Assembly (NCBI GenBank): GCA_964575715.1
Contig: CAZNSG010000238.1
Span: 1 to 17,588 of the forward strand
Reading direction: 5' to 3'
DNA: 17,588 nucleotides
Origin: PNAI01 sp964575715
Lineage (GTDB): Bacteria; Pseudomonadota; Alphaproteobacteria; Rhizobiales; Xanthobacteraceae
Made by a program: the position numbers and the translations under genes. This document shows positions 1-6,471 of this stretch, one piece after another. The notes below the pieces were generated by a model. That model was not told where the DNA came from and searched no databases. It saw only the letters and a program-made list of their open reading frames with translations. The stretch's first letter is position 1. Every line of letters starts with the position of its first letter.

Positions 1-109
1 TGCGGGAAATCTGCATGTCCGGTTCGATGAGCGGGATGTGGAAACGGAGCCATGGTGGAACTATTGAGGCACCGCCAGACGAAAGAGGCGGCAACAGATA
101 GGTTCCACC
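1..109 (+). mobile_element. 3' remnant of a group II intron (partial domain V plus following hairpin)
   Basis: Bases 1-25 match the 3' three quarters of a group II intron domain V: a short stem (TGCGG against CTGCA) capped by a GAAA-type loop, the ATGT internal bulge region, then CCGGTTC, the 3' strand of the basal helix. The matching 5' strand with the catalytic AGC triad would lie just left of the window. Downstream, 54-60 (GGTGGAA) pairs with 103-109 (TTCCACC), 61-64 with 98-101, and 72-76 with 87-91, giving a long hairpin that could contain domain VI or lie just past the intron. The exact 3' splice boundary cannot be placed. A reading frame starting MVELLRHRQTK at 52 crosses this hairpin; I treat it as a by-product of the RNA structure rather than a gene. 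The intron-encoded reverse transcriptase would lie upstream, outside the window. Confidence 0.6.
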
Positions 110-305
110 TACAGCCACCGCGTCACATCTCGACTCTACCCAGCTCGGAGTTCAATCCCGTTGGAGATAAACTACGAAATGTCACCCCAGTTGAAGTTGA
201 GGCGGATCGATATGCACATGAAATTGGCGATTGGCGCGGTCTAGGCAATGCTATTGCCATGGACCGAGGTGCTTGCTTGGGAAAGGGCGATTTATCACAG
301 ACGGA
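110..305. other. Unassigned stretch between intron remnant and tesB
   Basis: No convincing gene, RNA or terminator was recognised here. It is visibly less GC-rich than the genes to the right and continues the MVELL reading frame without any recognisable domain. It may be flanking DNA that arrived with the intron or a decayed gene downstream of tesB. Confidence 0.3.
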
Positions 306-1169
306 CTATTCGGGATTTCGCTCTCGCAATAGCCCTTCCTGTGCGACCGACGCCACCAGCTTGCCGTCGCTCGCAAAAATCAGTCCGCGGGCGAAGCCGC
401 GGGCGCCATGCAGGTTGGGGCTGTCCTGGGCATAGAGCAGCCATTCATCGGCGCGGAAAGGGCGATGAAACCACAGGGCATGGTCGAGGCTTGCGGCCAT
501 CACGGTCTTTTCGAACACCGTGCGGCCGTGGGGCACGAGCGCGGTGTCGAGCAGCATCATGTCGGAAGCGTAGGCCAGCACACAGCGGTGGATCGCGGTG
601 TCATCGGGCAAGCGGCCGGTGGTGCGGATCCAGACGTTGAACTTGGCGTTGTCGGATTTCTTGCCGAGATAGCGTTCGAATTCGACCGGGCGCAATTCGA
701 TTGGCCGTTCGCGCTCGTAATAGCGCCGCACCGGATCGGGCATCAGCGGCAAGACGCGCTGCTTGATCTCGTTTTCGCTCGGCAAAGCGTCCGGGCGCGG
801 CACGTCGGGCATTTGAGCTTGGTGCTCGAGACCGGGTTCGTCGGCATGGAAGGAGACCGACATGGCAAAGATCGCGTGGCCATGCTGGCGGGCCAGCACG
901 CGCCGCGTGGCGAAGCTCTTGCCGTCGCGGATGCGGTCGACGTCGTAGATGATGGGCACCTTGGGATCGCCGGGCAGCAGGAAATAGGCGTGCAGCGAAT
1001 GCGGCGGGCGGGCGGCGACGGTGCGGCAGGCGGCGACCAGCGCCTGGCCGATGACCTGGCCGCCGAACACGCGCTGCCAGCCCACCTGCGGGCTGCGGCC
1101 GCGAAACAGGTTCACGTCCAGCGGTTCGAGGTCGAGGACGTTTAAGAGATCTTGGACGGCGGAGGACAT
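306..1169 (-). CDS. tesB: Acyl-CoA thioesterase II (TesB)
   Basis: Cytoplasmic double-hotdog thioesterase that hydrolyses acyl-CoA to free fatty acid and CoA. The product is 287 residues with the start at MSSAVQDLLNVLDLEP, nearly the length of E. coli TesB (286). The N-terminal hotdog carries the signature GRSPQVGWQRVFGGQVIGQA. The C-terminal hotdog carries YASDMMLLDTALVPHG (the Asp of the ASD motif is the expected catalytic Asp), SLDHALWFHRPF (Ser where the E. coli enzyme has its catalytic Thr) and ASVAQEGLLR (the expected catalytic Gln). An alternative ATG seven codons upstream (1190, MSVYHSP) is possible; neither has a good Shine-Dalgarno, and family alignment favours 1169. The gene is divergent from the ubiH-family gene with only 24 bp between start codons, so each promoter must lie close to or inside the other coding region. 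Confidence 0.93.
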   Translation of the reverse strand: MSSAVQDLLNVLDLEPLDVNLFRGRSPQVGWQRVFGGQVIGQALVAACRTVAARPPHSLHAYFLLPGDPKVPIIYDVDRIRDGKSFATRRVLARQHGHAIFAMSVSFHADEPGLEHQAQMPDVPRPDALPSENEIKQRVLPLMPDPVRRYYERERPIELRPVEFERYLGKKSDNAKFNVWIRTTGRLPDDTAIHRCVLAYASDMMLLDTALVPHGRTVFEKTVMAASLDHALWFHRPFRADEWLLYAQDSPNLHGARGFARGLIFASDGKLVASVAQEGLLRERNPE

Positions 1170-1193
1170 GGGGGAGTGATATACTGACATGCG

Positions 1194-2609
1194 ATGAAGA
1201 AAACAAAGCGAACTATCGGCAAAAAAGATTTGGGGCGAAAAGATTTGGCGCAATGCGACGTGCTCATCGCCGGCGCGGGCTTTGCGGGCTTGACGCTTGG
1301 CATTGCGCTGCGCCAGGGGTTGGGCGAGTCGTTTGCGGTGACGGTGGCCGACCCGGCTTTGGGCCGTACCGCGCGTACGGATGACCTGCGCGCATCCGCG
1401 ATCGCGGCGGCGGCGCGGCGAATGTTCGAGACCATCGGCGTATGGCAGGCGGTCGCGGGCGAGGCGCAGCCGATCCTCGACATGGCGGTGACGGATTCGC
1501 GTTTGAACGACGCCGTGCGGCCGACATTCCTCACATTTGCCGGCGAGGTGGAACAGCGCCGCCAAGTTCACGCAGGCGGCGTAAACTTGCCTGCGTCCGA
1601 GCCGTTCGCGCACATGGTCGAGAACAAGGCGCTGCAAGCCGCGCTGATCGAGAAGGCAAAGCAGGAGGGCGTCACACTGCGCGCGACGGCGGTGGCGGAA
1701 TTTGCGCCTCGCCATTCAGCCAGCGACCCCCACCCTAACCCTTTCCCTTTCAGGGGGAGGGAGAAGTCGCGGCACGGTCATCCTCCCCCTGAAAGGGGGA
1801 GGAATGTGGTGGGGGTCTCATCGCGGATCGAAGCGCAGCTTGCGGATGACGAAACAATATCAGCAAGGCTTCTGGTCGCCGCCGATGGCGCGCATTCGGC
1901 CATCCGCGAGCAGGCCGGCATCCGGACGTTTGGCTGGGACTATGGTCAGTCGGGCATCGTCACGACGGTGGCACACGAGCGCGATCACCACGGCCGCGCC
2001 GAGGAACATTTTCTGCCCGCGGGGCCGTTCGCGATTTTGCCGCTCAAAGGCCGCCGCTCATCGATCGTGTGGACCGAGGGTACGCGCGAAGCCGCGCGCA
2101 TCGTCGCGCTCTCCGACGGCGAATTCCATGCCGAGCTGGAACGGCGCTTCGGTCTGCATCTGGGCGAGATCAAGGCAGTGGGCGCGCGGCGCGCCTATCC
2201 GCTGGGCCTGTTCGTCGCGCGCGAATTCATCTCCGATCGCCTCGCGCTCATCGGCGACGCGGCGCATGTGATCCATCCGATCGCCGGGCAGGGGCTCAAT
2301 TTAGGGATGCGCGATGTGGCAGCATTGGCGGAAGCGATCGCGGACGCGGCGCGGCTCGGGCTCGATCCGGGCAGCGTCACGGTGCTTGAGCGCTATCAGC
2401 GCTGGCGGCGCTTCGACACCATGGCGATGGGGCTGGCGACCGATGGGCTCAACCGAATGTTCTCCAACCGCTCCGACGTGCTGCGCGTGGTGCGCGACGT
2501 CGGGCTTGGCCTGGTGGAACGCGCGCCGGCGCTGAAAAACCTGTTCATCCGCGAGGCGGCGGGACTGACCGGCGAAGTGCCGAAGCTGCTGCGCGGCGAG
2601 GCGTTGTGA
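1194..2609 (+). CDS. ubiH: UbiH/UbiF/COQ6-family FAD-dependent monooxygenase (ubiquinone biosynthesis hydroxylase)
   Basis: Flavoprotein hydroxylase expected to add a ring hydroxyl during ubiquinone synthesis at the inner membrane. Visible motifs are the Rossmann dinucleotide fold VLIAGAGFAGLTLGIAL near residues 24-40, the second FAD/NADPH motif LLVAADGAHSAIREQAG in the middle, and the GD motif LALIGDAAHVIHPIAGQGLNLG in the C-terminal half. At 471 residues it is longer than the usual ~400. Much of the excess is one 31-residue insert, residues 178-208 (begins DPHPNPFPFRG), encoded exactly by a 93-bp palindromic repeat; the N-terminal Lys-rich leader adds about 20 more. The reading frame is open across the insert and all core motifs follow it. 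The start ATG lies 24 bp from the divergent tesB start. The stop TGA overlaps the ATG of the next gene. Which ring position it hydroxylates (UbiH, UbiF, UbiL or UbiM role) cannot be told from sequence alone. Confidence 0.88.
   Translation: MKKTKRTIGKKDLGRKDLAQCDVLIAGAGFAGLTLGIALRQGLGESFAVTVADPALGRTARTDDLRASAIAAAARRMFETIGVWQAVAGEAQPILDMAVTDSRLNDAVRPTFLTFAGEVEQRRQVHAGGVNLPASEPFAHMVENKALQAALIEKAKQEGVTLRATAVAEFAPRHSASDPHPNPFPFRGREKSRHGHPPPERGRNVVGVSSRIEAQLADDETISARLLVAADGAHSAIREQAGIRTFGWDYGQSGIVTTVAHERDHHGRAEEHFLPAGPFAILPLKGRRSSIVWTEGTREAARIVALSDGEFHAELERRFGLHLGEIKAVGARRAYPLGLFVAREFISDRLALIGDAAHVIHPIAGQGLNLGMRDVAALAEAIADAARLGLDPGSVTVLERYQRWRRFDTMAMGLATDGLNRMFSNRSDVLRVVRDVGLGLVERAPALKNLFIREAAGLTGEVPKLLRGEAL
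1725..1817. repeat. 93-bp palindromic element inserted in frame in the ubiH-family gene
   Basis: Two 36-bp arms, 1725-1760 and 1782-1817, are inverted copies with 30 of 36 positions matching by hand count; the innermost 16 bp (CCCTTTCAGGGGGAGG and its complement) are perfect. The loop is 21 nt (1761-1781). The element is 93 bp = 31 codons, begins on a codon boundary (codon 178) and has no stop in the host frame. The GC-rich arms resemble those of the intergenic elements at 7192-7289 and 17304-17467. Confidence 0.85.
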
Positions 2610-3124
2610 TGCGGCAATGGCAAACAATTGCACTAATCATTTCATTTGCGATTGGAGGGTCTTGCTTAGCGGCTGCCGAACCCGCTGATAAAGTTCCGCT
2701 TCCACAACTCGGTCAATTTTCGATCAAGGGTTTGGACGTGAAGCATAATAAAATTGACCAGATAATCAGACGTTATGGATTCATCTGTCTCAAGATCTCT
2801 GCGCTCGAAAGGCCTTGCATAATCGAAGGCAAACTTGTTTCCTATCTCAAGACATTGCCGCCAAGTCAGCCTGATATTGAGCGCGAACTTACGGCGCTCG
2901 GAGCGATCTGTGAAATAAAGAATGCCCGACTCGATTGCGAGTATCAGCGCCACGCTGAAAAGAGTATTGGATTTGCCGGATCACTGGAGCCGGAAGCTAT
3001 TGTCGACGAATTTTTCCGCATCGACTTCAGTATTGTGCAAAGCGGTGACACATTGAGCTATGCAGCAAAGTTTGATCGCAAACAAAAAGTCAAATGGCGG
3101 CGCGGATATCCGAAGGGCACCTGA
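2609..3124 (+). CDS. Secreted hypothetical protein
   Basis: I do not recognise the family. The product is 171 residues from the ATG at 2609, which overlaps the ubiH stop as TGATG; GAGG about 8 nt upstream can serve as ribosome site, so translation is probably coupled. The N-terminus (MRQWQTIALIISFAIGGSC) is a signal peptide with likely cleavage after LAAA, predicting a periplasmic protein. The Cys there lacks the Leu of a lipobox, so I do not call it a lipoprotein. The mature part has four Cys in two close pairs (ICLKI...RPC and AICEI...LDCEY), which could form disulfides. GC content is about 45% over the first four full lines I counted, far below the flanking genes, suggesting acquisition or relaxed selection. 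An alternative GTG start one codon earlier (2606) exists. Confidence 0.7.
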   Translation: MRQWQTIALIISFAIGGSCLAAAEPADKVPLPQLGQFSIKGLDVKHNKIDQIIRRYGFICLKISALERPCIIEGKLVSYLKTLPPSQPDIERELTALGAICEIKNARLDCEYQRHAEKSIGFAGSLEPEAIVDEFFRIDFSIVQSGDTLSYAAKFDRKQKVKWRRGYPKGT

Positions 3125-3142
3125 TCGCAACTCCCTCTATTC

Positions 3143-3247
3143 GTCATTCCGGCCGAGCCGCGTTAGCGGCGAGAGCCGGAATCCATATTCTCAAGCTTGT
3201 GGTTATGGATTCCGGGTTCGCGGACTTCGCCCGCGCCCCGGAATGAC
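3143..3247. repeat. Nested intergenic palindrome (GTCATTCCGG type)
   Basis: Outer arms GTCATTCCGG (3143-3152) and CCGGAATGAC (3238-3247) are perfect. An inner 12-bp pair, 3176-3187 against 3204-3215 (CCGGAATCCATA and complement), is also perfect, and a small hairpin GCCGC-GTTA-GCGGC sits in the left half. The element fills the gap between the convergent hypothetical gene and the GST gene and could act as a bidirectional terminator. Similar sequences are widespread in Rhizobiales intergenic DNA to my knowledge. Confidence 0.8.
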
Positions 3248-3253
3248 AGCATT

Positions 3254-3880
3254 TTACGTCAGCGGCACGGCGCCGACATGGTCCTTAAACGCCTGGCGCG
3301 ATGAAATCGCCGCGTACCAGCGGTCGAGATAGGGCATCGGCGGGCGCTCGGGCACAAGCTGCACGAAGCGATAGGTCATGACGCCGACGGGAATGTCGCC
3401 ATAGGAAAAATCGTCGCTCGCCGCGTATTTTGTTTTCGCTAGCTGTGCATCGAGCATCGCCATCGCCTTGGTCGTTCGTTCCTTGGAACTGGCGATGTCG
3501 GCGTGGTCGCGTTTTTCCGGTGGCGTGCGTATGAGGCCCCAGAAGGTGCCGTGGATCGCCGGCGCCACCACCGAGAGCTGCCAGTCCATCCATTTGTGCG
3601 CGTTGGCGCGGATGCGCAGATCGGCGGGCTCTAACACGCGGCTTTGATGCTTGGCGGCGAGATAGCGCACGATCGAATTCGATTCCCACAGTGTGTAGCC
3701 GTCGTCCTCCTCGAGCGTGGGCACCAGCGAGTTCGGGTTCATGGCGAGATAAAACGGATCCTTGGTTTTTCCGAATGCCCCGCCGACATCGATGCGCTCG
3801 TGCGGCAATTTCATCTCGCCGATCGCCCACATCACCTTCTGTACGTTGGACGAGGTATTGCGGCCCCAGATTTTGAGCAT
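3254..3880 (-). CDS. Glutathione S-transferase family protein
   Basis: Cytoplasmic GST-fold protein of 208 residues. The N-terminal thioredoxin-like domain starts MLKIWGRNTSSNVQKVMWAI, where the Ser-Ser-Asn stretch is the expected glutathione-activating region. It continues with the cis-Pro segment NPNSLVPTLEEDD and the ESNSIVRYLA motif, in which the acidic residue and Ser contact glutathione. The C-terminal helical domain includes SYGDIPVGVMTYRF. I chose the ATG at 3880 rather than 3901 because GGGAGA lies about 6 nt upstream of it. The substrate is unknown. Palindromic repeats flank the gene on both sides, so it is probably transcribed alone. Confidence 0.88.
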   Translation of the reverse strand: MLKIWGRNTSSNVQKVMWAIGEMKLPHERIDVGGAFGKTKDPFYLAMNPNSLVPTLEEDDGYTLWESNSIVRYLAAKHQSRVLEPADLRIRANAHKWMDWQLSVVAPAIHGTFWGLIRTPPEKRDHADIASSKERTTKAMAMLDAQLAKTKYAASDDFSYGDIPVGVMTYRFVQLVPERPPMPYLDRWYAAISSRQAFKDHVGAVPLT

Positions 3881-3909
3881 TGAATTCTCCCGGATTTCCA
3901 ATTTCTTCA

Positions 3910-4032
3910 GTCATTGCCGGGCTTGACCCGCCTGTGGGCCGAAGCCTTTCGGCGGGCGAAGGCCCGGCAATCCACTTTCGTCGCGTCATGTTCTTGAAAA
4001 AGATGGACCCCCGGGTCAAGCCGGGGGGTGAC
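3910..4032. repeat. Compound intergenic palindrome (GTCATTGCCGGGCTTGACCCG type)
   Basis: Left segment GCTTGACCCG (3921-3930) is the complement of CGGGTCAAGC near 4013-4022, and ATTGCCGGG (3913-3921) is the complement of CCCGGCAAT (3963-3971), so two alternative foldings are possible. The ends are GTCA (3910-3913) and TGAC (4029-4032). The element fills the space between the Trm112-like gene and the GST gene. Confidence 0.75.
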
Positions 4033-4057
4033 AAATCAGAGTAAATGGAGTGCTCGT

Positions 4058-4261
4058 TCAATCCAACTTGCGCGCTTCCTCGGGCAGCATGATGGGGATG
4101 CCGTCGCGGATCGGATAGGCGAGCTTGGCCGCGCGCGAGATCAGCTCCTGCTTGGCGGCGTCGTATTCGAGCCGGCTCTTGGTCAGCGGGCAGACCAGGA
4201 TTTCAAGCAGCTTTGGATCGATGGTGCTGGCGGGACGATCGGGAGGCGGGGTAGCGGGCAT
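4058..4261 (-). CDS. Trm112-like / UPF0434 small protein
   Basis: A 67-residue protein of the Trm112/YcaR family: DPKLLEILVCPLTKSRLEYD, then ISRAAKLAYPIRDGIPIMLPEEAR, which are the family's hallmark segments. Eukaryotic and archaeal Trm112 are activating subunits for methyltransferases; the role of the bacterial short form is not settled. Only one Cys (residue 24) is present, so the zinc site of the larger homologues is absent, as usual for this short form. GGAG about 8 nt upstream of the ATG supports the start. Confidence 0.88.
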   Translation of the reverse strand: MPATPPPDRPASTIDPKLLEILVCPLTKSRLEYDAAKQELISRAAKLAYPIRDGIPIMLPEEARKLD

Positions 4262-4389
4262 CGAGCGGCTCCGGTTCGGGTCACCGAAACCATAGCACGT
4301 TGCGTCATTGTCTTCAGGTGGGGTCCGAATCCGTCCTTAGATCCTAATCCGTCTTGAAGGAATCATAGCCTGGCTCGAGCTTTTTGTTT

Positions 4390-4438
4390 GAGCATGATCT
4401 TTTCCGAAAACCGGTACCCACTTTTCGGGATCATGCTC
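4390..4438. repeat. 49-bp palindrome (GAGCATGATC ... GATCATGCTC)
   Basis: Perfect outer arms GAGCATGATC (4390-4399) and GATCATGCTC (4429-4438), plus a perfect inner pair CCGAAAA (4404-4410) and TTTTCGG (4422-4428). This is a repeat I recognise from many Rhizobiales genomes. It lies immediately after infA and would fold into a strong hairpin at the 3' end of the helicase-infA transcript, possibly a terminator or mRNA 3' protector. Its last base forms part of the infA stop codon. Confidence 0.85.
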
Positions 4439-4713
4439 TAATGCCGACGGAAATTGGGCCGGCGCGATGCGGGCGCTGGTCCGGCCGGCCGTTCCGGCTT
4501 GTGACGGAAATTGATCCGGCCGCGATTGAGATCGTAGGGCGTCACTTCAACAATAACCCGGTCGCCGACGCCGGTGCGGATGCGGAACTTGCGCATCTTG
4601 CCTGACATGTAGGCAAGAACCAGATGATCGTTGTCGAGCCGGACGCGGTAGTTTCCGTCCGGCAGCACTTCGGTCACTTCGCCGTCGAATTCGAGCAGTT
4701 CTTCTTTGGCCAT
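4438..4713 (-). CDS. infA: Translation initiation factor IF-1 paralogue
   Basis: S1/OB-fold protein of 91 residues. MAKEELLEFDGEVTEVLPDGNYRVRL, MSGKMRKFRIRTGVGDRV and VEVTPYDLNRGRINFRH align with IF-1, which occupies the 30S A site during initiation. Canonical IF-1 is about 72 residues; this one has an extra basic, Pro-rich tail of about 20 residues (HKPERPAGPAPASRRPNF). It also departs from the usual alphaproteobacterial AGKMRKNRIRVLAGD segment, so it is probably a second infA copy rather than the housekeeping one. A strong ribosome site GGAGG (4719-4723) lies 5 nt from the ATG. It follows the DEAD-box helicase gene by 30 bp, so the two are probably one operon. The stop TAG uses the terminal base of the 4390-4438 palindrome. 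Confidence 0.88.
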   Translation of the reverse strand: MAKEELLEFDGEVTEVLPDGNYRVRLDNDHLVLAYMSGKMRKFRIRTGVGDRVIVEVTPYDLNRGRINFRHKPERPAGPAPASRRPNFRRH

Positions 4714-4743
4714 ATCGTCCTCCGAGAATTTACAGGCAATCGT

Positions 4744-6216
4744 TCAGCGCGGCGAACGGCGAGCGCCATTCGCTCCAGCGTGACCGCGCGCATTGTTTTT
4801 CGGCTGCATGAACGCGACGGCCTCGATGTTGCCGTTGTGTGCCGCTGCCGGACGCTCACCGTGATTCTTGTGCTGGTGCGTACCGCGTTGCTCGTGGCGT
4901 TGATGCTTTGCGTTCTGCGAGCCATGTGGGCGGGACCGGTGCGGACGCTGCCCGTTCGGCGAGCTATTCGAGCGGGACTGGTGCGGACGCTGTCCGCTCG
5001 GAGAGCCATTTGAACGGGATTGCTGCGGATGCTGCGCGGTCGGCGCGCCGTTTGAACGAGGCTCGGGCCGCCGCTCGTTGCGGCGATCCGTTGCCGGGAT
5101 CGATATCCGGATCAATTTCTCGATGTCGCGCAGGAATGCTCTCTCCTCGCCGTCGCAGAACGAGATGGCAACCCCGGGCGCCCCGGCACGCGCGGTGCGG
5201 CCGATGCGATGTACATAGCTCTCCGGAATGTTCGGCATGTCGTAGTTGACGACGTGGCTGATGCCATCGACATCGATGCCGCGGGCAGCGATATCGGTCG
5301 CGACCAGCGTGCGTACATGACCATTGCGGAATGCCGCAAGCACGCGTTCGCGCTGGCCCTGGGATTTGTTGCCGTGGATCGCCTGGGCGGCGAGCCCGCT
5401 GTTGTTGAGGTCGCGGACCACCCGGTCGGCGCCGCGCTTGGTGCGAGTGAATATGAGCGCGCGGTCGATTGGCTCGTGACGCAGCATTTCAGCCAGCAGC
5501 GCAGGTTTGCGCGCGCGATCGACGAGGATGACGCGTTGGTCGACGCTCTCGACGGTGGTGGCTGCCGGTGTCACCGCGACCCGCACCGGGTCGCGCAGCA
5601 TGTGGTTGGCGAGATCGGCGATTTCCTTCGGCATGGTCGCCGAGAAGAACAGCGTCTGGCGCTTGCTCGGCAGCTTGGTCACGATTCTGCGAATGTCATG
5701 GATGAAGCCCATGTCGAGCATGCGGTCGGCTTCATCGAGCACAAAGACCTCGACATGATCGAGATGAAGGGAGCGTTGCTGCATGAGGTCGAGCAATCGT
5801 CCGGGCGTGGCGACCAATACATCGACGCCGTGTGCGAGGGCGCGTATCTGGCGGTTGATCGGTACGCCGCCGATGGCAAGCGTCACGCTCGGGCGTACGT
5901 GTCGTCCGTAGGTCTGGAAGCTCTCGACGATCTGGGCGGACAGCTCGCGGGTCGGGCTCAGCACCAGCACGCGGCAATTGCGCGGCTGCGGCCGCAGACG
6001 GTTTTTGGAGAGATGGTTGAGTATCGGCAGCGCGAAGGCTGCGGTCTTGCCAGTACCGGTCTGCGCGATGCCGATGACGTCACGGCCAGCAAGCACCTGG
6101 GGGATGGTCTGCGTTTGGATCGGTGTCGGGGTGATGTATTTTTCGTCAACGAGTGCACGCGCAATCGGCTCGGCGAGGCCGAGATTGAGAAATGAGGTCA
6201 ATGTAGAATCTTTCAT
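4744..6216 (-). CDS. rhlE: DEAD-box ATP-dependent RNA helicase, RhlE-like
   Basis: Cytoplasmic RNA helicase of 490 residues that remodels structured RNA. All core motifs are present: Q motif TPTPIQTQTIP (about 29-39), motif I AQTGTGKT (51-58), Ia PTRELSAQ, Ib TPGRLLD, DEAD (161-164), SAT (192-194), motif V ATDIAARGIDV (307-317) and motif VI HRIGRTARAG (336-345). From about residue 375 the tail is disordered, rich in Arg, Ser, Asn, Gln and His, and built largely of four 14-residue repeats; this probably adds nonspecific RNA binding. No clear Shine-Dalgarno is seen, but MKDSTLTSFLNLGLAEP fits the family N-terminus. A promoter-like sequence at 6403-6431 would give a leader of about 180 nt, a layout common for cold-shock helicase genes. 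The gene is followed by the IF-1 paralogue. Confidence 0.95.
   Translation of the reverse strand: MKDSTLTSFLNLGLAEPIARALVDEKYITPTPIQTQTIPQVLAGRDVIGIAQTGTGKTAAFALPILNHLSKNRLRPQPRNCRVLVLSPTRELSAQIVESFQTYGRHVRPSVTLAIGGVPINRQIRALAHGVDVLVATPGRLLDLMQQRSLHLDHVEVFVLDEADRMLDMGFIHDIRRIVTKLPSKRQTLFFSATMPKEIADLANHMLRDPVRVAVTPAATTVESVDQRVILVDRARKPALLAEMLRHEPIDRALIFTRTKRGADRVVRDLNNSGLAAQAIHGNKSQGQRERVLAAFRNGHVRTLVATDIAARGIDVDGISHVVNYDMPNIPESYVHRIGRTARAGAPGVAISFCDGEERAFLRDIEKLIRISIPATDRRNERRPEPRSNGAPTAQHPQQSRSNGSPSGQRPHQSRSNSSPNGQRPHRSRPHGSQNAKHQRHEQRGTHQHKNHGERPAAAHNGNIEAVAFMQPKNNARGHAGANGARRSPR
4891..5058 (-). repeat. Four 42-bp tandem repeats in the helicase tail
   Basis: Four consecutive 42-bp units encode RSNGAPTAQHPQQS, RSNGSPSGQRPHQS, RSNSSPNGQRPHRS and the degenerate RPHGSQNAKHQRHE. 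The middle units are most alike at DNA level, implying expansion by slippage or unequal exchange while keeping frame. Confidence 0.85.
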
Positions 6217-6259
6217 GTGGCGAGGCGTGGCGGCGCCCGTTGGGCAACCGGCCGCGCAT

Positions 6260-6284
6260 CGCGGGGGGTTTGAGACACCCCGCG
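6260..6284 (-). promoter_or_regulatory. Hairpin in the rhlE leader
   Basis: CGCGGGG (6260-6266) and CCCCGCG (6278-6284) form a perfect 7-bp stem with an 11-nt loop, about 45-70 nt upstream of the helicase start. There is no U-run after it on the minus strand, so it is not a standard terminator. It may be a structured element of the 5' UTR. Confidence 0.4.
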
Positions 6285-6402
6285 TGGTCTGGGCTGTCAG
6301 GGAATTAATGCTGGATATGACGAGTCGAAAACCAAGACGTGGAATTCGTTCACGCGACCCGGATATGGCCTTCGTATGGCGGCCATCGTCCCAGCAAGAG
6401 GC

Positions 6403-6431
6403 TATATAGCGATGTAATAAGGTGTTTTCAA
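6403..6431 (-). promoter_or_regulatory. Probable sigma-70-type promoter for rhlE-infA
   Basis: On the minus strand, TTGAAA (6431-6426) and TATATA (6408-6403) are separated by exactly 17 nt, close to consensus and unusually good for a GC-rich alphaproteobacterium. Transcription would start near 6396, giving a 5' UTR of about 180 nt before the helicase ATG at 6216. Confidence 0.55.
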
Positions 6432-6471
6432 GGCGGGGGGAGCGAGCGACCGCGATTAATCCGGTTAATCG

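Noticed and set aside
52..435. 127-residue plus-strand frame starting MVELLRHRQTK
   Set aside because: It lies over a strong RNA hairpin just after domain V and then runs antisense into tesB; no protein domain is recognisable.
408..1145. 245-residue plus-strand frame over tesB
   Set aside because: Antisense shadow; tesB on the other strand has all family motifs.
1170..1715. Longer upstream extension of tesB to 1715
   Set aside because: The extra ~180 residues run antisense through the ubiH-family gene and resemble no thioesterase N-terminus.
2609..2690. Lipoprotein signal in the hypothetical secreted protein
   Set aside because: The residues before the Cys (Ile-Gly-Gly-Ser) do not fit a lipobox, and a better signal peptidase I site (LAAA) follows.
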